A stretch of 64,000 bases of DNA from RBG-16-66-20 sp036560705. Lineage in GTDB: Bacteria > Pseudomonadota > Gammaproteobacteria > Burkholderiales > SG8-39. The stretch is taken from the NCBI GenBank assembly GCA_036560705.1, contig DATBQR010000016.1, positions 43,267 through 107,266 on the forward strand, in the 5' to 3' direction. The notes beneath the pieces are model-generated. The model was not told the origin of the DNA and made no database searches. It worked only from the letters and a program-made list of their open reading frames with translations. Position 1 is the stretch's first letter; each line of letters begins with the position of its first letter. A program made the translations under genes and the position numbers. Below are positions 8,906-17,793 of this stretch, piece after piece.

Positions 8906-9529
8906 CTATCCCGCGAGCCCCGGAAAAAGCGCTCTCAAGCCCTCGGCCATCGTCTGCACCGCCATTGCCGCGAGCAAAAGTCCGAGGATGCGCGTGGCGA
9001 TGTTGAGGCCGGTGACGCCAAGCCGGTCCGCAATCGCGTTCGCTTGGCGAAGCGCCCACCAGGTCAGCAGGGCCACGAGCGCAATGCAGCCGATAAGCAC
9101 CGCGAGATGCGCGGCGCCGCCCTTTTCAGCCGCGATGATGGTGGTGCTGATGGCACCGGGGCCGGCCAGCAGCGGAATTGCGAGCGGCACGACGCCGCCC
9201 ACTTCGCCGCTTTTCAGTTCGTGCGCCTCGTCCCTGGACTGCCGCACCCCGCCCACCTGCGCGTTCAGCATCGCGAGCGCCATCAAGAGCAGCACCAGAC
9301 CGCCGCCGACCCGGAACGCCGGCAAGCTGGCGCCGATCAGGAGCAGCAGGGATTCGCCGACGACGCCGGACACCGCCAATACCGCGAAGACGGTAATCGC
9401 CACCACCCGCGAAAGAACCTTGCGCTGTTCTTCGGTGCGCGCTCCCTCGAACGCCAGAAAAAAGGGCACGGCAAGAAACGGGTCCACCACCGCCGTCAGC
9501 GTGACGACGAAGCGCAGGTAGTCGTTCAT
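8906..9529 (-). CDS. MarC-family integral membrane protein
   Basis: This 207-residue protein of the MarC/UPF0056 family has about six membrane helices and the conserved segments VVDPFLAVPFFLAF and IPLLAGPGAISTTIIAAE. Despite the name, the family has no established role in multiple antibiotic resistance, and its transported substrate is unknown. I chose the ATG at 9529; a GTG at 9547 (6 bp after the preceding stop) would add six residues and is equally possible. It directly follows the thiamine-diphosphate enzyme gene, so the two are probably co-transcribed. Confidence 0.88.
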   Translation of the reverse strand: MNDYLRFVVTLTAVVDPFLAVPFFLAFEGARTEEQRKVLSRVVAITVFAVLAVSGVVGESLLLLIGASLPAFRVGGGLVLLLMALAMLNAQVGGVRQSRDEAHELKSGEVGGVVPLAIPLLAGPGAISTTIIAAEKGGAAHLAVLIGCIALVALLTWWALRQANAIADRLGVTGLNIATRILGLLLAAMAVQTMAEGLRALFPGLAG

Positions 9530-9553
9530 GCTCTGCACGGCTTCCACTTTTCT

Positions 9554-11218
9554 TCAGCCCTTCTTTTCCCGCGCAGGGTGAGGATGGGCGCGGCGTATGG
9601 TCGGCGACAGCACCTTGTCCGAGACGTGGAAGTCCCAGACCGCGGCGCCGCCGGTGGCGGCGAACTCCGCGACGAGCTTCGGCAGGTCCTTCAAGTCCTT
9701 GAAGGTCTTTCCCGCAAGCCCGAAGCCGCGCGCGATGCCGGCGAAATCGGAGTAGCCGAACACCGAGCCGTCCTCGGGCATGCCTTCCGAGCGCAGCTTG
9801 TGAACCTCGGACCCGTACGCGCCGTCGTTCATCACGACGACCAGGATCTTCAGTCCATGGCGCTTGATGGTTTCGAGCTCCTGCACGTGCATCATCAGGC
9901 TGCCGTCGCCGTCGAACAGCACGACGGTCCGGTCGGGGCGCGCTGCCGCCACGCCCATCGCGAAGGAGATGCCGTTGCCGATCGCGCCAAACTCGCGGAT
10001 GGTGAGGAACCTTTCCTGCGGGCGCGAGGGCATCTGCGCGAAAAACCACGAGCAGTGGCCGCCCGAGTTCACCATCTCCCAGTCCCGCGGCAGGGCCTTC
10101 TCCAGCGCCTCGACCACGTCGCGCGGGTCGAGCAGGCCGGGCGCGATATCGAACTTCATGCTGTCGGGTTTTGTGGCGCGAATGCGCGCGGCCATCGCAT
10201 CGGTGCGCCAGCTTTGTTTGCGAGCCGGCAAAGCTGCAGTCAATGCCTCCACACCAAGACGCGCGTCGGCCCGCAGGTGATGGCGCGCCACTTCCTGGCC
10301 CTGGCTGACCGCCACGGGATCGATGTCGATCTGCAGCATCTTCGCCTTCGGCCAGAGCTGGCCGCCGCCGCCCGCGTGGTAGGCGAGCGAGCAGCCGACC
10401 GCGACGACGAGATCGGCTTCCTTCAGGTACTCGAGGCCCACCTCGGGCGTGAAACTGCCCGAGATGCCGATGCAGAAAGGATCGTCGTGGAACAGGCCTC
10501 TCGCGGGCAGCGTCGTCGACAGCAGCCCGCCCGTCTTCGCGGCCAGCGCCCGGCAGGCGGGCCCGGCGCCGGCATCGACCGCGCCCAGGCCGGCGAACAC
10601 GACGACCCGCTCAGCGCCCGCCAGCAGTTGCGCGGCCTTCGCCACGTCGTCGGGATGCGGCGGAATCGGCGAAGGGCGCGGCAACAGCTCGCGCGAAGGC
10701 TTCGGCAGCTTTTCCGGTCCGTCCCATGGACGCGCCTGCAGGTCGAACGGCACGCCGACCACCACGGGCCGGCGTTCGCGGCGCGCCTGCAGGAAGGCGT
10801 CGCGTATCTCGACCGGCATGCGTTCCACCATATGCAAGCGACGGTACGCGGCGCCCGTCGCGGTGATGAGCGGCGCCTGGTCGATTTCCTGGTTGTACCA
10901 GCCGCTCTTCAGCGGCGCTTCCCCCGCGAACACCACCAGCGGCAGGTGCGCGCGCACGGCCGCGGGAAGCGCGGTGATCAATTGCGTTACGCCGGGCCCG
11001 CAGGTGACCGTCGCCACGCCCACGTCCGAATTCTTTCGCGCATACGCCATAGCGGCGGCGAGCGCGCAATGCTCGTGCCGGACGTAGATCATGCGGCAGC
11101 CCTGCTCCATCAGCCGCGAAGCCCAGTTCATGTTCGCGTCGCCGAGGAGCGCGAAGCAGTCCTTCACGCCCTCCTGTATGAAAGCCTGGGCGAGGATGTC
11201 AAAAACGTGGAGCTTCAT
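9554..11218 (-). CDS. Thiamine-diphosphate-dependent enzyme, acetolactate-synthase-like
   Basis: This 554-residue enzyme of the acetolactate synthase/benzoylformate decarboxylase superfamily has the N-terminal pyrimidine-binding domain with the conserved Glu in YVRHEHCALAAAMAYAR (near residue 48), a central domain (about 190-320), and a C-terminal pyrophosphate domain with GDGSLMMHVQELETIKRHGLKI...N, the ThDP/Mg2+ motif. The superfamily acts on 2-oxo acids. It is not obviously IlvB or glyoxylate carboligase, and no IlvN-like partner lies beside it. Its start overlaps the stop of the upstream binding-lipoprotein gene by 4 bp, so uptake of a substrate and its conversion may be coupled (inference). 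Confidence 0.85.
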   Translation of the reverse strand: MKLHVFDILAQAFIQEGVKDCFALLGDANMNWASRLMEQGCRMIYVRHEHCALAAAMAYARKNSDVGVATVTCGPGVTQLITALPAAVRAHLPLVVFAGEAPLKSGWYNQEIDQAPLITATGAAYRRLHMVERMPVEIRDAFLQARRERRPVVVGVPFDLQARPWDGPEKLPKPSRELLPRPSPIPPHPDDVAKAAQLLAGAERVVVFAGLGAVDAGAGPACRALAAKTGGLLSTTLPARGLFHDDPFCIGISGSFTPEVGLEYLKEADLVVAVGCSLAYHAGGGGQLWPKAKMLQIDIDPVAVSQGQEVARHHLRADARLGVEALTAALPARKQSWRTDAMAARIRATKPDSMKFDIAPGLLDPRDVVEALEKALPRDWEMVNSGGHCSWFFAQMPSRPQERFLTIREFGAIGNGISFAMGVAAARPDRTVVLFDGDGSLMMHVQELETIKRHGLKILVVVMNDGAYGSEVHKLRSEGMPEDGSVFGYSDFAGIARGFGLAGKTFKDLKDLPKLVAEFAATGGAAVWDFHVSDKVLSPTIRRAHPHPAREKKG

Positions 11219-12000
11219 TTCAAGGGCGAAAGGCCCTGGACGCCATTCCGTTCGATCGAGCGGGCGATGAATCCCGAGGCGTTCAGGTCCTGCACGAACT
11301 GCTTGAGATACTCGTCCGCCGCCGGCCGCCCGCGCGGGATGCTGAGACCATGGTTCACGGTCATGAAGCGACCGTCCAGCAATCGCGCGTCCGGCATCTT
11401 CGGCATGGAGTCGATCAGCATGGGCTTCAGCGCCGCCATCGCCTCCGCCTTGCGCTCGTTGATCATGTCGATCGAACCCTGCAGGCTCTTCGAGTCGACC
11501 AGCGTGGCGTGCTTCAGCGCGCCGCGCAGGTAGAGTTCATAGCCCGCCTTCGCCGGCGCGGCGATACGGACGCCGGAGGAATCCACCTGGTCGACCGAGC
11601 GCAGCGGCGAGTCCTTGCGCACCACGTAAGTCGCCTCGATCGCGCTGATCGGCGGCGAAAAAGAGATCGTCTTCGCACGCGACGCCTCGATGGCGAGGAT
11701 CGCGACGTCCCAGGTGCCCTTGTTGACCGTGTCCGCCACTTCGGCCGGCGTCGAGTGCACAACCATCTGCACCGGCACGCCCAGGCGCGACCCGAGCTCG
11801 CGCATCACGTCCACCGCCACCCCGCGAAGTTCCCCGGTCGCGGGATCTTTCGTCGTGAAGAGCGTATTGGTGAGGTTCATCCCAGCGCGCAGCGTGCCGG
11901 TGGGCGCCAGTTCCGCGCGCGCCGCGGCGGGCACGTCGGGCGATGTCGCGCATCCGGTCATGGAAAGCACCGCCATAGTTGCCGCAAATAGTCTGAGCAT
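11215..12000 (-). CDS. ABC-type solute-binding lipoprotein (amino-acid-like, PBP2)
   Basis: This 261-residue protein starts with a lipoprotein signal ending in the lipobox LSMTGC (Cys17). It is followed by a type-2 periplasmic-binding fold recognisable from LRAGMNLTNTLF, GVAVDVMRELGSRLGVPV and GTWDVAILAIEASRAKTISFS, as in polar amino-acid or organic-acid binding proteins. A clear GGAG ribosome site precedes the ATG. No permease or ATPase of the matching class adjoins it. It overlaps the ThDP enzyme gene by 4 bp, which suggests the ligand is related to that enzyme's substrate (inference). Confidence 0.85.
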   Translation of the reverse strand: MLRLFAATMAVLSMTGCATSPDVPAAARAELAPTGTLRAGMNLTNTLFTTKDPATGELRGVAVDVMRELGSRLGVPVQMVVHSTPAEVADTVNKGTWDVAILAIEASRAKTISFSPPISAIEATYVVRKDSPLRSVDQVDSSGVRIAAPAKAGYELYLRGALKHATLVDSKSLQGSIDMINERKAEAMAALKPMLIDSMPKMPDARLLDGRFMTVNHGLSIPRGRPAADEYLKQFVQDLNASGFIARSIERNGVQGLSPLK

Positions 12001-12069
12001 TTCATTCTCCGATTCTCCAAGGCTTCAATTTTTCAAATGTCGCTGTTGCGTCGCCAGTATCCAACTTCT

Positions 12070-13557
12070 CTACGGCGCGCGCACCTTTGCCATCCAGCCG
12101 AAGCGTTTCTCGCCAAGCTCGAAGGCGCCCTGTACGATGAGCGCGAGCGCCGCGGCGGGAATGGCGCCGGCCAGCAGCGTCATATTGTCGTTCAGCGCCA
12201 GGCCGGAGACGATGCGCTCGCCGTAGCCGCCGGCGCCGACAAAGGCGGCAATGGTCGCGGTGCCGACGTTGATCACGGCGGAGGTCTTGATGCCGGCGAG
12301 GATGGAGGGCATGGCGAGGGGAATCTCGATGCGCCAGAGCCGGTCCTGCTTTGCGAGGCCCAGGGCGAGTGCAGCCTGGCGCATGCCCTTGCCGATCGCC
12401 TCCAGCCCCGCATAGGTATTGCGCACGATCGGCAGCAGCGCATACAGGAACAGCGCGATCAGCGCCGGCACGGTGCCGATGGTGCCGAGCAGCGCGATGA
12501 GGAACGCGAAGAGCGCGAGCGACGGGATGGTCTGGATGACGCCGACCGCGCCGAGAACGACCTGGGTCAGCGCCCTCACTTTGTGGGAAAGAATCCCCAG
12601 GGGAACCCCGACGGCGATGCTGGCGGCCAGCGAGACGAACACCAGCACCAGGTGTTCGCCGGTCAGGCGCCAGAAGTCGGGGCCGAACAGGACGGAGGTG
12701 AATTTCCTGTCCGTTTTATTTTCCGATTTGAATCCGGAACTGAAAAGCGCAGCCGCTTCCGCGAAGCTCCTGCCCTGCAGCTCGGCGGCGGCGTTCAGGC
12801 GGATCATGGTCCGCTCGTCGATGCGGCCTGCCAGCTTCTGCAGTGCCCGCCACGCTTCCGGCAGGCGCGCCGGCACGTCGAGCCGGTAGAGCAGCACGGC
12901 GTCGTAGCGCGGAAAGAACTTGCGGTCGTCTTCGAGCACGCGCAGCTTGTAGCGCTCGATCTTGGCGTCCGTCGTGTAGATGTCCATGACGTCGATCTTG
13001 CCGGCGGCGATCGCTTCATAGGCAAGACCGTGATCCAGCCCGGAAGGCGCCGCGAACGGCATTCCATACGCCGACGCCAGCCCGGGCCAACCGTCTCCAC
13101 GGCCGATGAATTCCTGCGACAGGCCGAGCTTGAGTTCCGCGTGTTTCGCCAGATCGGAGAGCGAGCGGATGCCGAGTTCCTGCGCGCGCTCCTCGCGCAT
13201 CGCCAGCGCGTAGCTGTTGTTGAAGCCCAGCGGCACGGCGACGCCCAAGCCCATGGGCGCGAGCGCCCGGTTCAATTCGGCCATGCCCGGATTGCCGTCC
13301 AGCTTGAGGATTTCCTTGGCGATGGTGCCGGTGTATTCCGGATACAGGTCGATGGAGCCCGCCTTGAGCGCGGCGAAAACGATGCCGGTATTGCCGAGGC
13401 CCTGCCGGTGCGTGACGGTGACCTGCGCGTCGCCCGCCGCCCTGGCGATGATCTCGCCGAGGATGTACGACTCGGTGAAGCGCTTGGAGCCGACTTTCAG
13501 GGTTTCGGCGTTGGCGGGAAAAATGAAAACGGAGAATAAAAGCAAAAGCCACTTCAT
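12070..13557 (-). CDS. Osmoprotectant (OpuC-like) binding-protein/permease fusion
   Basis: This 495-residue protein fuses two usually separate importer parts. Residues 1-17 are a signal sequence. Residues 19-275 form a glycine-betaine/choline-type binding domain (LKVGSKRFTESYILGEIIA, DLYPEYTGTI, GLSQEFIGRGDGWPGL). Residues about 295-495 form the permease with five to six helices and an EAA-type loop (RIEIPLAMPSILAGIKTSAV). Such fusions belong to the OpuC/ProWX quaternary-amine class. The ATPase that should complete the importer is not next to it: upstream is an unrelated exporter overlapping by 4 bp, and downstream is the binding lipoprotein. Confidence 0.9.
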   Translation of the reverse strand: MKWLLLLFSVFIFPANAETLKVGSKRFTESYILGEIIARAAGDAQVTVTHRQGLGNTGIVFAALKAGSIDLYPEYTGTIAKEILKLDGNPGMAELNRALAPMGLGVAVPLGFNNSYALAMREERAQELGIRSLSDLAKHAELKLGLSQEFIGRGDGWPGLASAYGMPFAAPSGLDHGLAYEAIAAGKIDVMDIYTTDAKIERYKLRVLEDDRKFFPRYDAVLLYRLDVPARLPEAWRALQKLAGRIDERTMIRLNAAAELQGRSFAEAAALFSSGFKSENKTDRKFTSVLFGPDFWRLTGEHLVLVFVSLAASIAVGVPLGILSHKVRALTQVVLGAVGVIQTIPSLALFAFLIALLGTIGTVPALIALFLYALLPIVRNTYAGLEAIGKGMRQAALALGLAKQDRLWRIEIPLAMPSILAGIKTSAVINVGTATIAAFVGAGGYGERIVSGLALNDNMTLLAGAIPAAALALIVQGAFELGEKRFGWMAKVRAP

Positions 13558-15323
13558 GCCGCGCGTTCGAGCCGTTTCGTCTCGCTGTCGAGGAACTGCA
13601 GCGCCGCCAGGTTGGCGTAGAGGCCGCCCTGCTTCATCAAATCCGCGTGCGCGCCCTGCGCGACGATGGCGCCGCGGTCCATCACCACGATGCGGTCGGC
13701 GTGCTGCACGGTGGCGAGGCGGTGCGCGATCACCAGCGAAGTGCGGCCCCGCTCGAGCGCTTCCAGCGCCTGCTGCACCATGCGCTCGCTCGCCGCGTCC
13801 AGCGAACTGGTCGCCTCGTCCAGCAGCAGGATCGGCCGATCGGCGAGCAATGCCCGCGCGATCGACAGGCGCTGGCGCTGGCCGCCCGAGAGCGTGACGC
13901 CGCGCTCGCCGAGCAGCGTGTCCATGCCCTGCGGCAGCCGGTGGATGAATTCGAGCGCAAACGCCTGTTCGCAGGCGCGTTCCGCCTCTTCGCGGCTCGC
14001 CTCGGGCCGGCCGTAGCGGATGTTATCCATCACGCTGGCGGCGAAAATCACCGGGTCCTGCGGCACCACGGCGATCAGGCGCCGCAGCGCGGCGGGATCA
14101 AATTCGCGCAGGTCGGTGCCGCCGATGCGCACCGCGCCCGATTGCGGATCGTAAAAGCGCAGCAGCAGCGCGAGCACCGTGGTCTTGCCCGCGCCCGAGG
14201 GGCCCACCAGCGCCACCCGCTCGCCCTGCGAGATGACCAGCGAGAAGCGGTCCAGAGCGGGCGTGCCGGGCCGCGCGGGATAGGCGAAGCCGACGGCGTC
14301 GAAGGCGATCTCGGTGTGCACCGGGCGCGGCGCGGGCAACGCCGGCGCGCGAATGGCGGGTTGCGTATCGAGGATCTCCATCAGCCGCTCGGTCGCGCCC
14401 GCGGCGCGCTGCAGCTCGCCCCAGACTTCCGACACGGTGCCGGCGCCCGTCGCCACCACGAAGGCGTAGAACACGAAGGCGGACAACTCGCCCGCCGTCA
14501 GGCGCCCGGCGAACACGTCGTGCCCGCCGACCCACAGGATCACGCCCACCGCGCTGAACGCGATCAGCATCACCAGCGCGATCAGCGCCGCCTTCTGGCC
14601 GATACGCGAAACCCCCGACCGGTAGGCCGCCTCGGCGTGCCGGCCGAAGGCCGCGCGGTCCGCCTCCTCGTGCGCATAGGCCTGCACGGTGCGGATCTCG
14701 TGCACCGCCTCATCGACGTAGGACGAGACATCGGCGACGCGGTCCTGGTTGTCGCGCGACAGGCGCCGCACGCGGCGGCCGAGCAGCAGCAGCGGCACCA
14801 GCGTGGCGGGGATGCCGAGCAGCACGCAGGCCGCCAGCTTCCAGCTCACCACGACCATCATCACCGCGGCGCCCAGCATCATCAGCAGGCTGCGCACGAA
14901 CATCGACAGGCCGTAGCCGATCACCTGCTGCAGCAGCGTGGTGTCGTTGGTCAGGCGCGAGATCACTTCGCCGGTGCGGGTGGCTTCGAAATAGCCCGGC
15001 TCGAGCGCGAGGATGTGATTGAACACCGTCCGGCGCAGGTCGGTGACCACGCGCTCGCCGATCGTCATCATCAGGTAGAAGCGCACGAAGGTCGCCGCCG
15101 ACAGCAGCGCCGCGACGCCGACCATCGCCGCGAGCGCGCCGTTCAGCAGCTGCGGATTGGCGCTGCCGAAGCCGTTGTCCACCACGTGCCGCAGGCCCTG
15201 GCCGAGCGCCAGCACGCAGCCCGCGGCCACCACCAGCGCGAGCAGCGCCGTAAAAATTTTCAATCGATACGGCGCGATAAAACGCGCCAAGCGCAGCGCA
15301 TGCTTCATGGGAGTACTGTACAT
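13554..15323 (-). CDS. ABC exporter, fused membrane and ATPase domains (MsbA/ABCB type)
   Basis: This 589-residue half-transporter would work as a homodimer in the inner membrane. Six membrane helices fill residues about 15-310. The ATPase has Walker A GPSGAGKTT, the Q-loop in VVPQDPVIFAASV, signature LSGGQRQRLSIARALL, Walker B ILLLDEATSSLD and the H-loop IAHRL. The family exports lipids, peptides or drugs; the substrate is unknown. An internal ATG at 15308 is an alternative start. A palindromic repeat lies immediately upstream (15326-15345). The gene ends 4 bp inside the osmoprotectant fusion gene, but the two transport in opposite directions, so joint function is doubtful. Confidence 0.92.
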   Translation of the reverse strand: MYSTPMKHALRLARFIAPYRLKIFTALLALVVAAGCVLALGQGLRHVVDNGFGSANPQLLNGALAAMVGVAALLSAATFVRFYLMMTIGERVVTDLRRTVFNHILALEPGYFEATRTGEVISRLTNDTTLLQQVIGYGLSMFVRSLLMMLGAAVMMVVVSWKLAACVLLGIPATLVPLLLLGRRVRRLSRDNQDRVADVSSYVDEAVHEIRTVQAYAHEEADRAAFGRHAEAAYRSGVSRIGQKAALIALVMLIAFSAVGVILWVGGHDVFAGRLTAGELSAFVFYAFVVATGAGTVSEVWGELQRAAGATERLMEILDTQPAIRAPALPAPRPVHTEIAFDAVGFAYPARPGTPALDRFSLVISQGERVALVGPSGAGKTTVLALLLRFYDPQSGAVRIGGTDLREFDPAALRRLIAVVPQDPVIFAASVMDNIRYGRPEASREEAERACEQAFALEFIHRLPQGMDTLLGERGVTLSGGQRQRLSIARALLADRPILLLDEATSSLDAASERMVQQALEALERGRTSLVIAHRLATVQHADRIVVMDRGAIVAQGAHADLMKQGGLYANLAALQFLDSETKRLERAA

Positions 15324-15325
15324 GG

Positions 15326-15345
15326 GTCCCCGCCTTCGCGGGGAC
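15326..15345. repeat. REP-like palindrome, GC-rich
   Basis: An 8-bp inverted repeat (GTCCCCGC / GCGGGGAC) encloses a CTTC loop, with GGG before and GG after. It lies in the 39-bp gap between the GGDEF gene and the ABC exporter. A closely similar element (ATCCCCGC / GCGGGGAT) is at 43814-43833, so this looks like a dispersed intergenic palindrome family. Confidence 0.6.
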
Positions 15346-15362
15346 GGCGGCGAAGAAAGCGT

Positions 15363-17678
15363 CTACCGGCCGTAGAAGCGGTAGTTGTTGCGGCCCAGTT
15401 CCTTGGCGCGGTACATGGCGACGTCGGCGTTGCGCAGCAGCGCCTCGCCGTCGCCCGCGTCGAGCGGGTAGAGCGACACGCCGATGCTCGCGCCGATGAC
15501 GAAGTCGCGCCCGTCGACCTGGAACGGCGGCACCAGCGAGCGCAGGATCTTCTCCGCCACCACCTGGCAGTCGCCCTCCTGCTGCAGGTCGGGGATCACC
15601 ACCACGAATTCGTCGCCGCCGTGGCGCGCGAGCGTGTCGGCCTTGCGCAGGCAGCCCGCGACGCGGTGCGCCGCCTCGCGCAGCACCGCGTCGCCCGCGC
15701 GGTGGCCGAGCGCGTCGTTCACCTGCTTGAAACGGTCGAGGTCGACGACCATCAGCGCGATGCGCGAGTCGCGGCGCTGGGCGAGGAAGATGGCCTGCCG
15801 CAGGCGGTCGTCCAGGAGCCGGCGGTTGGGCAGCCCGGTCAGCGTGTCGTGGTAGGCGAGGAAGCGCGCTTCCTCCTCCTGGCGCTTCCTCTCGGTGATG
15901 TCCTGCGACACGCCGATCATGCGGTGCACCCGGCCGGAGGCGTCGGCAAGCGTCTTGGCGTGCGAAGACAGCCAGGCGATGCGGCCGTCCTGGCGGATCA
16001 CGCGGTATTCGTTGGTGCAGGGGCCCACCTGCTCCCACGCCGTGCCCACGACGTTCAGGTACCGTTCGCGGTCCTCCGGGTGCACCATTTCCAGGTACTC
16101 CGACCAGCGCGTGGTGGTGCCCCCGGCGGTGCCGACGATCGACGAAGGATCGCGGCCCCAGTGCAGCTGGTCGGAATCGCGGTCCCATTCCCAGTACATG
16201 AGTTCGGCGGCGTCCACGGCGAGGCGCAATTTCTCGACGTTTTCGTACAGCGCGGCGGCGGCGGTTTTCTCCGCGGTGATGTCGCGCGCGGTGCCGGTCG
16301 CGCCGATCACGCCTCCTTTCGCGTCGCGCAGCGGCACCGCGTTGAAAGACAGGTCCACGCGGCTGCCGTCGCGCCGCATATGGCGCGTTTCGTAATCGAA
16401 TATCGATTCGCCCGACAGGACGCGGCCGAAGGTCGCCTGGTCGCGGTCGCTCACTTCCGGCGCGAGCAGATCAGTCGCGCTGCGGCCGATCATCTCGCTC
16501 GCCTGCACGCCGTAGATGCGCCGCACGGCGTCCGGGTTCAGGTAGGTCCAGAGCCCTGCTGCGTCGACCGCCCAGATCAGGTCGTTCGAGGTCTCGACCA
16601 GGTTACGGTACATGGCTTCGCTCTTCCTCAGCGCGCGCTCCGCGGCGTGCCGCTCGCTGGTGTCGCTGTAGGTGACGACCACCGAGGCCTGCGGCAGGTC
16701 GGGATTCAGGGCGCGGCCGACCGCCCGGCACCATAGCGGGCTTCCGTTCTTTACCCGCATCTTGAATTCCCCGTCGAGCACCTGCCCGCCGGCAAGCAGT
16801 TTGTAGCGCTCGCCCGCCTCGTTCCAGAGCTCTTCGGTGGGATACAGCACGCGCGAGGACTGGCCCTGCAGTTCCCCGGGGCCGTAGCCGAGCATCTGCT
16901 CCAGGCGCCGGTTGCAGCGCACGATGACGCGGTCGGACATGAACGCGACGCCGACCGGCAGCAGGTCGAGCACCAGTTTTTCCTCGACCAGCACCCGTTC
17001 GTAGGCGTCGCGCGCCTGCTGCAGCTCCTTCACGTCGTGCAGCGCGCCGTCGATCGCTCCCTGCAGCTGCGCCTCGCTCTGCGCCAGCCTGCCCACCAGG
17101 TCGTCGTTCTCGATGCGGGTGCGCAGCGTGCGCAGGATGCCGTCATGCAGATTACGGTAGACGCGCGCCATCACCGCGCCGAACACGGCCACCATGAGCG
17201 CAAGCAGGTAGTAGGTGCGGCCTCCCTGCAGCGCGAGCTGGAGCACCACGCTGAGGAACGGCAGCGCGCCGAAGCTGTAGAACGCCGCGCGGCTGGGGGC
17301 GTACACCCCCGCCGCCCCGATGATATTGCCGCCGACGACGAAGATGACCGCCAGCTGCAGCAGCGGATCGCCGGCGGGGAAGAAAACCAGCGGCGGCAAG
17401 CTCCACAGCGCGCCGGCGGCAAGGGCGCCGAGCGCGAAATATGCCTCGTGGCGCCGCGGGTCCGGATCGGGCGCCGCGGACAGGTGCCGATGCAGGCCGA
17501 TGCGAACGGCGGTCAGCGCCACCAGCGTACCGAACCAGGTGAGCAGCAGCTCCGCGGGAAACGCTTCCCACAGGACGAGCAGCAGCAGTCCCGCATTCGC
17601 GACCGTCGCGTAATACGCGGGCCGCGACACGTTGAACAGCGCCGCGACGCGCGCGGCAACGAGGCGTTCGTCAGCCAT
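15363..17678 (-). CDS. Membrane PAS-PAS-PAS-GGDEF diguanylate cyclase
   Basis: This 771-residue signalling protein makes cyclic di-GMP. Several membrane helices occupy residues about 25-180, a coiled-coil linker follows (about 185-240), then three PAS/PAC units (about 240-345, 350-470 and 475-590), and a C-terminal GGDEF domain. The active-site GGDEF is intact at 687-691, and the product-inhibition I-site RxxD (RKAD) lies exactly five residues ahead of it. No EAL domain is present. The N-terminal helices may form a sensory domain of the MASE kind. Its signal is unknown. Its start at 17678 is isolated by a 115-bp non-coding gap, so it probably has its own promoter. Confidence 0.92.
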   Translation of the reverse strand: MADERLVAARVAALFNVSRPAYYATVANAGLLLLVLWEAFPAELLLTWFGTLVALTAVRIGLHRHLSAAPDPDPRRHEAYFALGALAAGALWSLPPLVFFPAGDPLLQLAVIFVVGGNIIGAAGVYAPSRAAFYSFGALPFLSVVLQLALQGGRTYYLLALMVAVFGAVMARVYRNLHDGILRTLRTRIENDDLVGRLAQSEAQLQGAIDGALHDVKELQQARDAYERVLVEEKLVLDLLPVGVAFMSDRVIVRCNRRLEQMLGYGPGELQGQSSRVLYPTEELWNEAGERYKLLAGGQVLDGEFKMRVKNGSPLWCRAVGRALNPDLPQASVVVTYSDTSERHAAERALRKSEAMYRNLVETSNDLIWAVDAAGLWTYLNPDAVRRIYGVQASEMIGRSATDLLAPEVSDRDQATFGRVLSGESIFDYETRHMRRDGSRVDLSFNAVPLRDAKGGVIGATGTARDITAEKTAAAALYENVEKLRLAVDAAELMYWEWDRDSDQLHWGRDPSSIVGTAGGTTTRWSEYLEMVHPEDRERYLNVVGTAWEQVGPCTNEYRVIRQDGRIAWLSSHAKTLADASGRVHRMIGVSQDITERKRQEEEARFLAYHDTLTGLPNRRLLDDRLRQAIFLAQRRDSRIALMVVDLDRFKQVNDALGHRAGDAVLREAAHRVAGCLRKADTLARHGGDEFVVVIPDLQQEGDCQVVAEKILRSLVPPFQVDGRDFVIGASIGVSLYPLDAGDGEALLRNADVAMYRAKELGRNNYRFYGR

Positions 17679-17793
17679 GCGTCAAGCTATCCGCGGCGGC
17701 GGGGAGACGGCCGGAACTGCTGCACGTGGATGACCATTCCTTGCAAAACACCGATAGACGGCATTCTATTTCCGACGCACGCCGGCCGGAGGG

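Noticed and set aside
8066..11533. Plus-strand open frame of about 1155 codons
   Set aside because: It lies antisense to the PH-domain, cupin, MarC, ThDP-enzyme and binding-protein genes, all of which show clear family motifs. Such frames come from GC-rich codon use in the real genes.
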